Below are positions 1 through 7,691 of a stretch of 64,000 nucleotides of DNA, one piece after another. The translations under genes and the position numbers were made by a program. The notes below the pieces were generated by a model. That model worked only from the letters and a program-made list of their open reading frames with translations, did not search any database and was not told the DNA's origin. Source of the stretch: Streptomyces calvus (GTDB lineage: Bacteria; Actinomycetota; Actinomycetes; Streptomycetales; Streptomycetaceae); the NCBI RefSeq assembly GCF_006782915.1, contig NZ_VCNP01000056.1:310001-374000 (forward strand). Reading direction: 5' to 3'. The first letter of the stretch is position 1. Every line of letters begins with the position of its first letter.

Positions 1-760
1 CGTGCACGCGTCCGTCCTCAACTCCCTGCAGCACCCGCTCACCGAGTCATCGGACGAGATGGGCTTCCTCGTCACCACCCAGGTGATGGAGCTGTGGTTC
101 ACCCTGATCGTGCACGAATGGCGCACGGCGCGAACGGCGTTCGTGAAGGACGAGCCGCACGCGGCGACGGACGCGCTGGTCCGCAGCCGCCGCGCGCTGA
201 CCGCGCTCAACGGCGCCTGGGCGCCCATCGCCGCGCTGACACCCGCCCAGTTCAACGGTTTCCGGGCCGCGTTCGGCCGGGCGTCGGGCTTCCAGTCGGC
301 GATGTACCGGCACCTGGAGTTCCTGCTCGGCGACAAGTCCGCCGGGCTGCTGCGCGCCCACCGGGGCGACCCGGCCGTCCACGAGGCGCTCGCCGAGACC
401 TACCGCGAACCCTGCCTGTACGACGAGGTGCTGGCACATCTGCACCGGCAGGGCCTGCCCGTCCCGCGGCACGTTCGGGAACGGGACGTCACGACTCCGT
501 ACACCTCCGACCCCGGCGTGGTGGAGATGTGGCGGCAGGTCTACGCCGGGCCGCAGCACCATGCGCACCTGGCGCTCGGCGAACTGCTCACCGACATCGC
601 CGAACTCGTCGCCCGCTGGCGCTTCGAGCACGTCCTGGTGGTGCGCCGGGCCATGGGCTCCAAACCCGGCAGCGCGGGCTCGGCGGGGCTCGCCTGGCTC
701 GAACAGCGCGCCGCACGCCCGGTCTTCCCCGAGCTGTGGGAGGTGCGCGGTGACGTCTAG
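1..760 (+). CDS. kynA: Tryptophan 2,3-dioxygenase, 5' end outside the window
   Basis: Haem enzyme that opens the tryptophan indole ring to N-formylkynurenine, the first step of the kynurenine pathway. The visible 252 residues hold the family substrate motif SGFQSAMYR (about residues 95-103) and the C-terminal haem-ligand segment FEHVLVVRRAMG, followed by a glycine/serine-rich stretch. The reading frame is already open at base 1, and bacterial members are longer at the N-terminus, so the first codons lie upstream. The distal active-site segment reads FLVTTQVMELWF, with Thr where the classic enzymes have His (F-I-x-x-H-Q). The gene overlaps the formamidase gene by 11 bp and is the first visible gene of a three-gene operon. 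Confidence 0.9.
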   Translation, partial: VHASVLNSLQHPLTESSDEMGFLVTTQVMELWFTLIVHEWRTARTAFVKDEPHAATDALVRSRRALTALNGAWAPIAALTPAQFNGFRAAFGRASGFQSAMYRHLEFLLGDKSAGLLRAHRGDPAVHEALAETYREPCLYDEVLAHLHRQGLPVPRHVRERDVTTPYTSDPGVVEMWRQVYAGPQHHAHLALGELLTDIAELVARWRFEHVLVVRRAMGSKPGSAGSAGLAWLEQRAARPVFPELWEVRGDV

Positions 761-1595
761 GGTCGTCTCGGCGTTCGCCGCCGAGGAGGAGCGGCGCGTC
801 CTGAGCCTGAAGCCGGTGCTCGCACCGGTGCACGGCCGCTACGGGGACCACCCCCACCAGGTCTACGACGCCTGGCCGGCCGATGAGCCCGGCGCCCCGC
901 TGGTGATCCTGCTGCACGGCGGCTACTGGCGCTACGACCGGATGCACCTGACGCCGTTCGCCGCCTGGCTCTCCCGGCAGGGCTTCGACGTCCTGCTGCC
1001 CGGCTTCCGCCGTTCCGGCGGCGCCGGCGGCTACCCGGAGACCTTCGACGACGTCGCCCGGATCGTCGACACCCTGCCCGAGGGCCGGCCCCACGTGCTG
1101 GCGGGCCACTGCTCCGGAGGCCATCTGGCGCTGTGGTGCGCCGCCCGGGCCCTGCTGCCGTCCGGCTCCCGCTGGCACACCCGCACCCTGCCGACGGGCG
1201 TGCTCGCCCTCGCGCCGATCACCGACCTCACCGCCACCCGGCGGGACGACCTCAGCAACGGCGCGGCCCTCCAACTCCTCGGCGGAGCGCAGCTGTTCGA
1301 CCAACGGTTGCCCGAGGTCGACCCGCTCACCCTGCTGCGTGACGCCGGCACCACCGGGGTGCCCACGGTGCTGCTGCACGGCGCGGCCGACGAGGAGGTC
1401 CCGCTCACCCAGTTCAGCGACTACGCGGCCGTCCACCGGGACCTCAGGACGGTCGTCCTGCCCGGCACCGGCCACTACACCCTGATCGAACCGGAGGCGC
1501 CCGGCGCCCGCGCGGTCGCCGAGACCCTCCGGGAGATGTCGGCCGCCGCCGCGGCGCGGCCCGGCCGGCCGGACGAGGAGGCCGCGCGCCGATGA
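750..1595 (+). CDS. kynB: Kynurenine formamidase, alpha/beta-hydrolase type
   Basis: Hydrolyses N-formylkynurenine to kynurenine and formate. The 281-residue protein shows the oxyanion motif HGGYW, a nucleophile elbow GHCSGGH and a late histidine in GTGHYTLIEPE, so it belongs to the alpha/beta-hydrolase (arylformamidase) type and not to the metal-dependent cyclase-like KynB family. The start is GTG 750, inside the dioxygenase gene, with GGGAGG at 738-743 as ribosome site; the frame is open further upstream but only as an overlap with the preceding gene. The last codon overlaps the kynureninase start as ATGA. Its position between kynA and kynU supports the assignment; the gene name is by function. 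Confidence 0.85.
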   Translation: MTSRVVSAFAAEEERRVLSLKPVLAPVHGRYGDHPHQVYDAWPADEPGAPLVILLHGGYWRYDRMHLTPFAAWLSRQGFDVLLPGFRRSGGAGGYPETFDDVARIVDTLPEGRPHVLAGHCSGGHLALWCAARALLPSGSRWHTRTLPTGVLALAPITDLTATRRDDLSNGAALQLLGGAQLFDQRLPEVDPLTLLRDAGTTGVPTVLLHGAADEEVPLTQFSDYAAVHRDLRTVVLPGTGHYTLIEPEAPGARAVAETLREMSAAAAARPGRPDEEAARR

Positions 1596-2878
1596 CCACC
1601 ACACCCTCACCGCGGACCGCGAGCCGCGCGGACGGCGCACCGAGCGCACTGCGGGAGTCGGCCGCACGGCTGGACGCCGACGACGCGCTGGCCCACCTGC
1701 GGGACCGCTTCCTGCTCCCGGAGGGCGTCGTCCACCTCGACGGCAACTCCCTCGGCCCGCTGCCCGCCGCCGTGCCGCCGGCCCTCACCGACGCGGTGAC
1801 CCGCCAGTGGGGCACCGACCTGATCGGATCGTGGAACACCAACGGCTGGTGGGAGGCTCCGCTGCGGGTCGGCGACGCCGTCGGCGCGCTCATCGGGGCC
1901 GCGCCGGGGCAGACGGTCGCGGGGGACTCCACCAGCGTGCAGCTGTACACCGCGCTCAGCGCCGCCGCCGCGCTCCGCCCGGACCGGCCGCTGCTGGTCA
2001 CCGACCCCGGGCACTTCCCCACCGACCGCTACCTGGCGGACGCGGTCGCCGGGCAGCGGGGCCTTCAGGTGCGGCGGGTGCCCCCGCACGACCTGGCGGC
2101 GTTCCTCGGGGCCGAGGGCCACCGGGTCGCCGTGGTCAGCTACTCGCCCGTCGACTTCCGCACCGGCGAGCTGTACGACATGGAGGCGCTGACGCGGGCC
2201 GCCCACGACGCGGGCGCCCTCGTCCTGTGGGACCTGTGCCACGCCGCCGGTGCGCTGCCCCTGCGCGTCGACGACCTCGGCGTGGACCTGGCGGTCGGCT
2301 GCGGCTACAAGTTCCTCTCCGGCGGGCCCGGCGCCCCCGCCTACCTGTACGCGGCCCGGCGTCACCACGCCGCGCTGGAGACCCCGCTCACCGGCTGGAA
2401 CGGCCACGCCGACCCGTTCGGCCTGAGCCGCGACTACACACCGGCCCCGGGCATCTCCCGCGCCCGCATCGGCACCCCGCCCGTCCTGTCCCTGCTCGCC
2501 CTCGAAGCGGCACTCACCGCCTTCGACGGTGTGGACCTCACCCGGGTCCGGGCCAAGAGCCTCTCCCTGACCTCCTTCTTCCTGCGGTGCGCCGACGAAC
2601 TCCTCACGCCGCTCGGCTTCACGCCGGTGACACCCGCCGATCCGGACCGGCGCGCCAGCCAGGTCGCCCTGAGCCACCCGCACGCCCACGGACTCGTGCG
2701 GGCCCTCGCCGAGCGCGGTGTGCTCGCGGACATGCGCGCACCCGACCTGCTGCGTTTCGGCGTCAATGCCCTCTACACCAGCCACCGGGACGTGCTCACC
2801 GCCGCGGCGCACCTGCGCGACATCGCCCGGGAGGGCGCCTACGACCCGACGCCCCCCGCCGCCGGAACGGTGACCTGA
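1592..2878 (+). CDS. kynU: Kynureninase
   Basis: PLP enzyme that cleaves kynurenine to anthranilate and alanine. At 428 residues it has the usual family length. It shows LDGNSLGPLP near residue 49, the PLP-contact segment DLCHAAGALP (214-223) and the Schiff-base lysine K240 in GCGYKFLSGGPG. The start ATG overlaps the formamidase stop (ATGA), so it is translationally coupled. With the two upstream genes it forms a complete tryptophan-to-anthranilate route; anthranilate may return to tryptophan or feed secondary metabolism, but nothing in the window shows which. No transcription terminator is obvious before the next gene. Confidence 0.93.
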   Translation: MTTTPSPRTASRADGAPSALRESAARLDADDALAHLRDRFLLPEGVVHLDGNSLGPLPAAVPPALTDAVTRQWGTDLIGSWNTNGWWEAPLRVGDAVGALIGAAPGQTVAGDSTSVQLYTALSAAAALRPDRPLLVTDPGHFPTDRYLADAVAGQRGLQVRRVPPHDLAAFLGAEGHRVAVVSYSPVDFRTGELYDMEALTRAAHDAGALVLWDLCHAAGALPLRVDDLGVDLAVGCGYKFLSGGPGAPAYLYAARRHHAALETPLTGWNGHADPFGLSRDYTPAPGISRARIGTPPVLSLLALEAALTAFDGVDLTRVRAKSLSLTSFFLRCADELLTPLGFTPVTPADPDRRASQVALSHPHAHGLVRALAERGVLADMRAPDLLRFGVNALYTSHRDVLTAAAHLRDIAREGAYDPTPPAAGTVT

Positions 2879-2975
2879 ACCGGCGCCGACCACCGCCGCG
2901 CAACGCAACGGACGACCACTCCACCGGCCCGGGACGCCCTGACGGCCCCGTCGTTGCCGGGCCGGGGCAGGGCCT

Positions 2976-3002
2976 TGTCGTACGACACATTCCGATATAT
3001 CG
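2976..3002. promoter_or_regulatory. Two adjacent palindromes upstream of the PadR gene
   Basis: TGTCGTACGACA (2976-2987) and CGATATATCG (2993-3002) are both perfect palindromes, five bases apart, in the 167-bp gap before the PadR-type regulator. The AT-rich ATATAT core is unusual for this genome and resembles the ATAT-type operators known for PadR proteins. Autoregulation is an inference. Confidence 0.5.
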
Positions 3003-3045
3003 TTGAAGCATCGCGACAGATCAACGATGGAATGGAGTGGTGGCG

Positions 3046-3684
3046 ATGCACACGCACGGTTTCGAGCACGAGCACGGACACGGTCACGGCGGTCCGCGAG
3101 GCGGCCGGGGCGACTTCGAGCGCCTGCGGGCCGCCTTCGGGCCGTTCGGTCCCGGTGGCCCCGGCGGGCCCGGCGGGCCCTTCGGCCCGGGGTTCGGCCA
3201 CGGCGGGCCCTGGGGCGGGCGAGGACGCGGCGGACCGAGGGGGAGGGCGCGGCGCGGTGACGTACGGGCCTCGATCCTGGCCCTGCTGAAGGAACGGCCC
3301 ATGCACGGCTACGAGATGATCCAGGAGATCGCCGAACGCAGCGGCGGGGCGTGGAAGCCCAGCCCCGGATCGGTGTACCCCACCCTCCAGTTGCTGGAGG
3401 ACGAAGGGCTGATCGCCAGCGCGTCCGAGGGCGGCAAGAAGCTGTTCTCCCTCACCGCGGCCGGCCGCGACGCGGCCGGGGAAGGTCCCGAGGCCCCCTG
3501 GGAGGAGGCCTCGCGCGGGGTCGACTGGGAGGCGCTGAGCGAGATCCGGCAGGCCGGGTTCGGGCTGATGGAGGCCTTCGGCCAGGTCTGGAAGACCGGC
3601 AGCAAGGACCAGCGGGACAAGGCCCTCGCCGTCATCAACGAGGCCCGCAAGAAGCTGTACCTGATCCTCGCCGACGAGGACTGA
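3046..3684 (+). CDS. PadR-family transcriptional regulator with His/Gly-rich N-terminus
   Basis: Winged-helix repressor of the PadR type. The DNA-binding domain starts near residue 70 (RASILALLKERPMHGYEM) and contains the family hallmark GSVYPTLQLLEDEGLI. The C-terminal part is helical. About 65 residues before the domain are disordered and low-complexity, first histidine-rich (MHTHGFEHEHGHGHGG) and then Gly/Pro/Phe repeats. ATG 3046 is chosen because TGGAGTGG lies just upstream; GTG 3037 would add three residues. Two palindromes precede the gene. The ligand is unknown; the histidines suggest metal binding but this is speculation. Confidence 0.85.
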   Translation: MHTHGFEHEHGHGHGGPRGGRGDFERLRAAFGPFGPGGPGGPGGPFGPGFGHGGPWGGRGRGGPRGRARRGDVRASILALLKERPMHGYEMIQEIAERSGGAWKPSPGSVYPTLQLLEDEGLIASASEGGKKLFSLTAAGRDAAGEGPEAPWEEASRGVDWEALSEIRQAGFGLMEAFGQVWKTGSKDQRDKALAVINEARKKLYLILADED

Positions 3685-3844
3685 GCGGGGCGCGGGGCAA
3701 AGCGGCGCGCGCCGCTCGGTGCACAACGCCCAGATCTCCTTCCCAAGGAGGAGATTCCGGCCCGGGATGTCCACTTCCTGTGGGACGCCAAGATGCTTCC
3801 CGCCGGGGATGTCCCGGGCCCCGGGGGCTGATGGGGTGGAGGAT

Positions 3845-4399
3845 GTGCAATCCCGTAACCCCCGGCAGCCGGCCCGGCAACTCCCGGAGCAGGGAAGCCG
3901 GCGCGCGGACAGCGGTGCCGTGTTCAGCGACGAACTGGCAGCGGTGGTGGCCGGTGCCCGGCGGCGGGCGGTCCGCGACGGGGACCGCCAGATCGACACC
4001 GCCCACCTGCTGCACTCGCTGCTGGAGTCGGACGCCGAGGTGAGGGCCCTCTTCGGCGAGGGGCCGCGCACCGCGCGGCTGCTCGGCTACCTCGTTCAGC
4101 GCAGCATCGGCTACGGCCTGCGCTGGCAGAGCGCGGTGGAGGACTCCGGCCTGGTCCCCGCGGTGGCCGAGGTAGCCGGCTTCTCGCCGCTGGCCGCGAG
4201 CTGCATGGAGTACGCCCGGGAGCGCGCCGCCCGCGACGGCCGGGCACCGGCACGCGGAACGGACCTGCTCGCGGCGCTCCTCGTGGACCCGCAGGCGCGC
4301 GCCGTCGAGGTGCTGGCCCGCGCCGGAATCGACCACCTCGAACTGCACGGCCGGCTCGACGCCCCGGCCGGCACCGGCCCCGGGGAGTCCAGCGGTTGA
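3845..4399 (+). CDS. Clp N-terminal repeat-domain protein without ATPase
   Basis: A stand-alone protein resembling the substrate/adaptor-binding N-domain of ClpA/ClpC. The two half repeats are FSDELAAVVAGARRRA...DTAHLLHSLL and FSPLAASCMEYARERA...GTDLLAALL. There is no AAA+ ATPase part. It may act as a regulator or chaperone accessory; the role is unknown. GTG 3845 is chosen because the in-frame stretch upstream to ATG 3767 has weak GC bias and contains rare codons such as AGA; 3767 or 3719 would lengthen the N-terminus. Conserved sequence only begins near 3920. It directly follows the PadR gene and may be cotranscribed. Confidence 0.7.
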   Translation: MQSRNPRQPARQLPEQGSRRADSGAVFSDELAAVVAGARRRAVRDGDRQIDTAHLLHSLLESDAEVRALFGEGPRTARLLGYLVQRSIGYGLRWQSAVEDSGLVPAVAEVAGFSPLAASCMEYARERAARDGRAPARGTDLLAALLVDPQARAVEVLARAGIDHLELHGRLDAPAGTGPGESSG

Positions 4400-4445
4400 G
4401 ACAGGTGCCACAGGGGATGACGCTCCTGTCGGTGCCTGTCATCAT

Positions 4446-5447
4446 GTGCCGGTGCCTACGTCTGCCAGTACCCGGAGCAGCCGCGGAAAGGGCGTCGGAC
4501 TCGGTCTGGCGCTGCTGTCCGCGATCGCCTTCGGGGGTTCCGGAGTTGCGGCCAAGCCGCTGATCGAGGCGGGTCTCGACCCGCTCCACGTGGTGTGGCT
4601 GCGCGTCGCGGGCGCGGCGCTGGTCATGCTGCCGCTGGCGGTGCGCCACCGGGACCTGCTGCGCCGCAGGCCCGGGCTGCTCGCCGGGTTCGGGCTGCTC
4701 GCCGTGGCCGGCGTCCAGGCCTGCTACTTCGCCGCGATCTCCCGCATCCCCGTCGGAGTCGCCCTGCTCGTGGAGTACCTGGCGCCCGCGCTCGTCCTCG
4801 GCTGGGTGCGGTTCGTGCAGCGGCGGCCGGTGACCCGTGCCGCCGCGGTCGGTGTCGTGCTGGCGGTGGGCGGGCTCGCCTGCGTCGTCGAGGTGTGGTC
4901 GGGGCTCGGCTTCGACGCCCTCGGACTGCTGCTCGCGCTCGGCGCCGCCTGCTGCCAGGTGGGCTACTTCGTCCTCTCCGACCACGGCGGCGACGGAGAC
5001 GAGGCGGCCGACCCGCTCGGCGTGATCGCCTACGGGCTGCTGGTCGGCGCCGCCGTGCTGACCGTCGTCGCCCGCCCCTGGACCATGGACTGGTCCGTGC
5101 TCACGGGCACCGCGCGGATGGACGGCACCCCGGTCGCCGCCTTCGTGCTGCTCGCCTGGATCGTGCTCGTCGCCACCGTCGCCGCCTACGTCACCGGCGT
5201 GGTCTCGGTGCGCCGTCTCTCCCCGCAGGTCGCCGGTGTCGTGGCCTGCCTCGAAGCGGTCATCGCCACCGTGCTGGCCTGGGTCCTGCTCGGCGAGCAC
5301 CTGTCGGCGCCGCAGATCGTCGGCGGCGCGGTCGTCCTGACCGGCGCCTTCATCGCCCAGTCGTCGGCCCCCGCCAAAAGCTCCGGGGAGCCGGTGGCCG
5401 GCGGCGGACCCGAACGGGAGTTGTCGGCGCCGGGAACCACGGCATAA
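4446..5447 (+). CDS. EamA/DMT-family transporter
   Basis: Inner-membrane drug/metabolite transporter of about 333 residues with two EamA repeats and roughly ten hydrophobic helices. The first begins GVGLGLALLSAIAFGGSG, and the second repeat ends in the typical LEAVIATVLAWVLLGE segment. The tail after residue 310 is soluble and Ser/Pro/Gly-rich. The start is GTG 4446 with no clear ribosome site, so the message may be leaderless; GTG 4452 is an alternative. The substrate is unknown. A second EamA gene follows 221 bp downstream on the same strand. Confidence 0.85.
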   Translation: MPVPTSASTRSSRGKGVGLGLALLSAIAFGGSGVAAKPLIEAGLDPLHVVWLRVAGAALVMLPLAVRHRDLLRRRPGLLAGFGLLAVAGVQACYFAAISRIPVGVALLVEYLAPALVLGWVRFVQRRPVTRAAAVGVVLAVGGLACVVEVWSGLGFDALGLLLALGAACCQVGYFVLSDHGGDGDEAADPLGVIAYGLLVGAAVLTVVARPWTMDWSVLTGTARMDGTPVAAFVLLAWIVLVATVAAYVTGVVSVRRLSPQVAGVVACLEAVIATVLAWVLLGEHLSAPQIVGGAVVLTGAFIAQSSAPAKSSGEPVAGGGPERELSAPGTTA

Positions 5448-5668
5448 GGTGCTGATCACGCTCGCGCACTCGTTCTTCCGCCTCCGGCCGCCTGAGGCGG
5501 GCCCTCCCGTACATCCGCCCGGCACCACGCCGGGCGTAACGGTGCTGCCCGCAGACGAAGTCCGCGGATCCCGTCGAACCGGCCCCTCGGGGCCCGGCCC
5601 GGGATCCCATCCCGAAACTTCCACGCCCGCGCCGACGCGCGCGGAGCGTGCATCTGCGGAGAGAACAC

Positions 5669-6622
5669 GTGTCGAACGCCGTCTCCGGCCTGCCCGTCGG
5701 GCGAGGCCTCCTCTATCTGATCGTCGCCGGCGCCGCCTGGGGCACCGCGGGCGCGGCCGCCTCCCTGGTCTACCGGACCAGCGACATGGGCCCGGTCGCA
5801 CTGTCCTTCTGGCGCTGCGCGGCCGGCCTGGTGCTGCTGCTCGCCGCCCGGCTGCTGCGGCCCGCCCGGCCCGCCGTGTCCGTGCCGCCCGGCCGCCGGC
5901 TGCTGCGGGCCACGGCCACCGGACTCGGACTCGCGGTCTTCCAGACCGCCTACTTCGCGGCCGTCTCCGCCACGGGACTCGCCGTGGCCACCGTCGTCAC
6001 CCTCGGCGCCGGACCCGTGCTGATCGCCCTCGGCGCCCGCCTGACCCTGGGCGAGCGCCTCGGGCGCGGCGGACTGGCCGCCGTCGTGGGCGCGCTCGCC
6101 GGACTCGTCGTGCTGGTCCTCGGCGACGGCGAGGCGACCGTGGATCCCTGGGGCGTGCTGCTCGCCCTGCTGTCCGCCGCCGGATACTCGGCGATGACCC
6201 TGCTCACCCGTTGGTGGGGACGCGACGGCGGCACGGACTCCGCCGGTACGACCGTGGCCGCGTTCGCCGTCACCACCGCGGTGCTGCTGCCGTTCGCCGC
6301 CGTAGAGGGCCTGCTGCCGCACACCGAGGCACCCGGTGCGCTGCTGTTGCTGGTGGCGTACATCGCCTCCGTGCCGACGGCCCTCGCGTACGGCCTCTAC
6401 TTCGCCGGCGCCGCCGTGGTCCGGTCGGCCACCGTGTCCGTGATCATGCTGCTGGAGCCGGTGAGCGCGGCCGTGCTCGCCGTCGCCCTGCTCGGCGAGC
6501 GGCTCACCGCCGCCACGCTGGCCGGCACCCTGCTGATGCTGGGCTCGGTCGCGGGGCTCGCGGTCGGTGAGGCGCGGGGCGCGCGGGTCCGCGAGGACGA
6601 CGGGCGTGTGGTGCCGGCGTGA
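5669..6622 (+). CDS. EamA/DMT-family transporter
   Basis: A second ten-helix DMT permease of 317 residues. The first helix begins GLLYLIVAGAAWGTAGAAA, and the end of the second repeat reads LLEPVSAAVLAVALLGERL, a strongly conserved EamA pattern. GTG 5669 is preferred because GGAGAG at 5658-5663 sits five bases before it; GTG 5648 would add seven residues. It is similar in plan to the upstream EamA protein but only distantly related in sequence, so this is not a recent duplication. The substrate cannot be predicted. A G7/C15 homopolymer hairpin follows the stop codon. Confidence 0.85.
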   Translation: MSNAVSGLPVGRGLLYLIVAGAAWGTAGAAASLVYRTSDMGPVALSFWRCAAGLVLLLAARLLRPARPAVSVPPGRRLLRATATGLGLAVFQTAYFAAVSATGLAVATVVTLGAGPVLIALGARLTLGERLGRGGLAAVVGALAGLVVLVLGDGEATVDPWGVLLALLSAAGYSAMTLLTRWWGRDGGTDSAGTTVAAFAVTTAVLLPFAAVEGLLPHTEAPGALLLLVAYIASVPTALAYGLYFAGAAVVRSATVSVIMLLEPVSAAVLAVALLGERLTAATLAGTLLMLGSVAGLAVGEARGARVREDDGRVVPA

Positions 6623-6628
6623 CGGAGC

Positions 6629-6652
6629 GGGGGGGCGCCCCCCCCCCCCCCC
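6629..6652. repeat. G7-CG-C15 homopolymer tract
   Basis: Seven G (6629-6635), CG, then fifteen C (6638-6652) lie seven bases after an EamA stop codon. The runs can fold as a seven-pair hairpin with a two-base loop and could stop transcription. Runs this long slip in replication and in sequencing, so the exact length is uncertain. Confidence 0.8.
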
Positions 6653-6978
6653 GCCGCACCGGCCCGGCCGCGATCCGCTTCACGCGCGGCGGGTGCCACT
6701 CGCCGTCGCGCGGGGCGCGTGCCTTCGGCCGTGCGTCCGTACCGCCTTCGGCCGCCGGCCCGCGTGTGCGAGCGCCGGGTGTACGTCGGCTGGTTCGAGG
6801 CGCAGCCGTGGGCGGCCGCCCCTGACGTGGTCGGCGTCGTGGGCGCAGTGCGGTGGCCGGGCCAGGGGTGGCCGGTCGGGTGGGCCGTTCGACTGCGAGG
6901 CGGCCGGAGTGTCGTGCCCGGCCGGTCACCGGTGCCGTGCGTCGTGGTCGTGGGGCGCGTCCCAGGGGGCGCTCGGCG
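6653..6978. other. Gene-free stretch between convergent genes
   Basis: About 325 bases between an EamA gene and the converging PNPOx-like gene. Open frames exist on both strands, but they are Arg/Pro/Gly-rich shadows without domain signatures. No repeat or RNA gene was recognised. Confidence 0.5.
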
Positions 6979-7656
6979 TCAGCGGGCCGCGAGATAGTCG
7001 GGCAGTGGGGTGCCGGGCGCGAGGCCGGGATCGGCGAGCGGGGTGTCGTAGCCCTTGCGCAGCGGGACGACACCGGCCCAGTGCGGCAGGGCCAGGTCCT
7101 CGGGCTCGTCGTTGACGCCGCCGGTGCGGAGCTTGGCGGAGACCTCGTTCAGGTTCAGGCGGATCACCGCGGTCGCGGCCAGCTCCTTCTTGTTGGCCGG
7201 GCGGGAATCGGCGGCACGGCCCGGGACGACATGGTCGACCAGGGCGTCCAGCGCCTGCCGCTTCTCCTCGGGGTCGGTCACGTCGTACGCCGGGCCGTGC
7301 ACCACCACGGAGCGGTAGTTGATCGAGTGGTGGAAGGCCGAGCGGGCCAGCACCAGACCGTCGACATGGGTGACGGTCAGGCAGACCGGCAGGCCCGCGG
7401 CGGTCCCTCCCGCCGCGCGCAGCGGGCGCGAGCCGGTCGAGCCGTGGACGTAGAGGACCTCGCCGACCCGGCCGTACAGCGTGGGCAGCACCACCGGGGC
7501 GCCGTCCCGGACGAAGCCGAGATGGCAGACGTAGCCCTCGTCGAGTATCGCGTGCACCAGTTCCTTGTCGTAGGCGGCGCGGTCGGGGGAGCGGGTGGGG
7601 ACGGTCCGCTCGGTGGGCGGATAGGTGTCGGCGGGCTGCGGCCGGGTGCCCTGCAT
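6979..7656 (-). CDS. Pyridoxamine 5'-phosphate oxidase-like flavoprotein
   Basis: A split beta-barrel flavin-binding protein (Pyridox_ox_2 type) of about 225 residues. The core motifs are EGYVCHLGFVRDGAPVVLPT, the strand VLYVHGSTGSRPLR and the typical VTHVDGLVLARSAFHHSINY. Such proteins bind FMN or F420 and reduce small substrates; the exact reaction is unknown. The start is placed at ATG 7656 because GGAGAG lies just before it; ATG 7668 would add four residues. It is transcribed away from a MocR-type regulator with only 35 bp between the chosen starts, an arrangement that usually means the regulator controls it, possibly in vitamin B6 metabolism. Confidence 0.82.
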   Translation of the reverse strand: MQGTRPQPADTYPPTERTVPTRSPDRAAYDKELVHAILDEGYVCHLGFVRDGAPVVLPTLYGRVGEVLYVHGSTGSRPLRAAGGTAAGLPVCLTVTHVDGLVLARSAFHHSINYRSVVVHGPAYDVTDPEEKRQALDALVDHVVPGRAADSRPANKKELAATAVIRLNLNEVSAKLRTGGVNDEPEDLALPHWAGVVPLRKGYDTPLADPGLAPGTPLPDYLAAR

Positions 7657-7668
7657 GGCGCTCTCCAT

Positions 7669-7680
7669 TGCACTAGTGCA
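7669..7680. promoter_or_regulatory. Palindrome between divergent PNPOx-like and MocR genes
   Basis: TGCACTAGTGCA is a perfect 12-bp palindrome in the tiny divergent intergenic space, followed by the AT-rich TAATT. It is a good candidate operator for the adjacent MocR-type regulator, controlling both directions. This is inferred from position and symmetry. Confidence 0.55.
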
Positions 7681-7691
7681 TAATTGGCTTT

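Noticed and set aside
1..2878. Kynurenine operon as precursor supply for the PKS cluster
   Set aside because: It lies 46 kb away from the cluster with core genes between, and the visible PKS modules show no anthranilate-type starter domain.
3719..3844. N-terminal extension of the Clp-N protein
   Set aside because: The stretch has weak codon bias, rare codons and an internal inverted repeat (GGCCCGGGA and TCCCGGGCC), so it looks like leader sequence; GTG 3845 was preferred.
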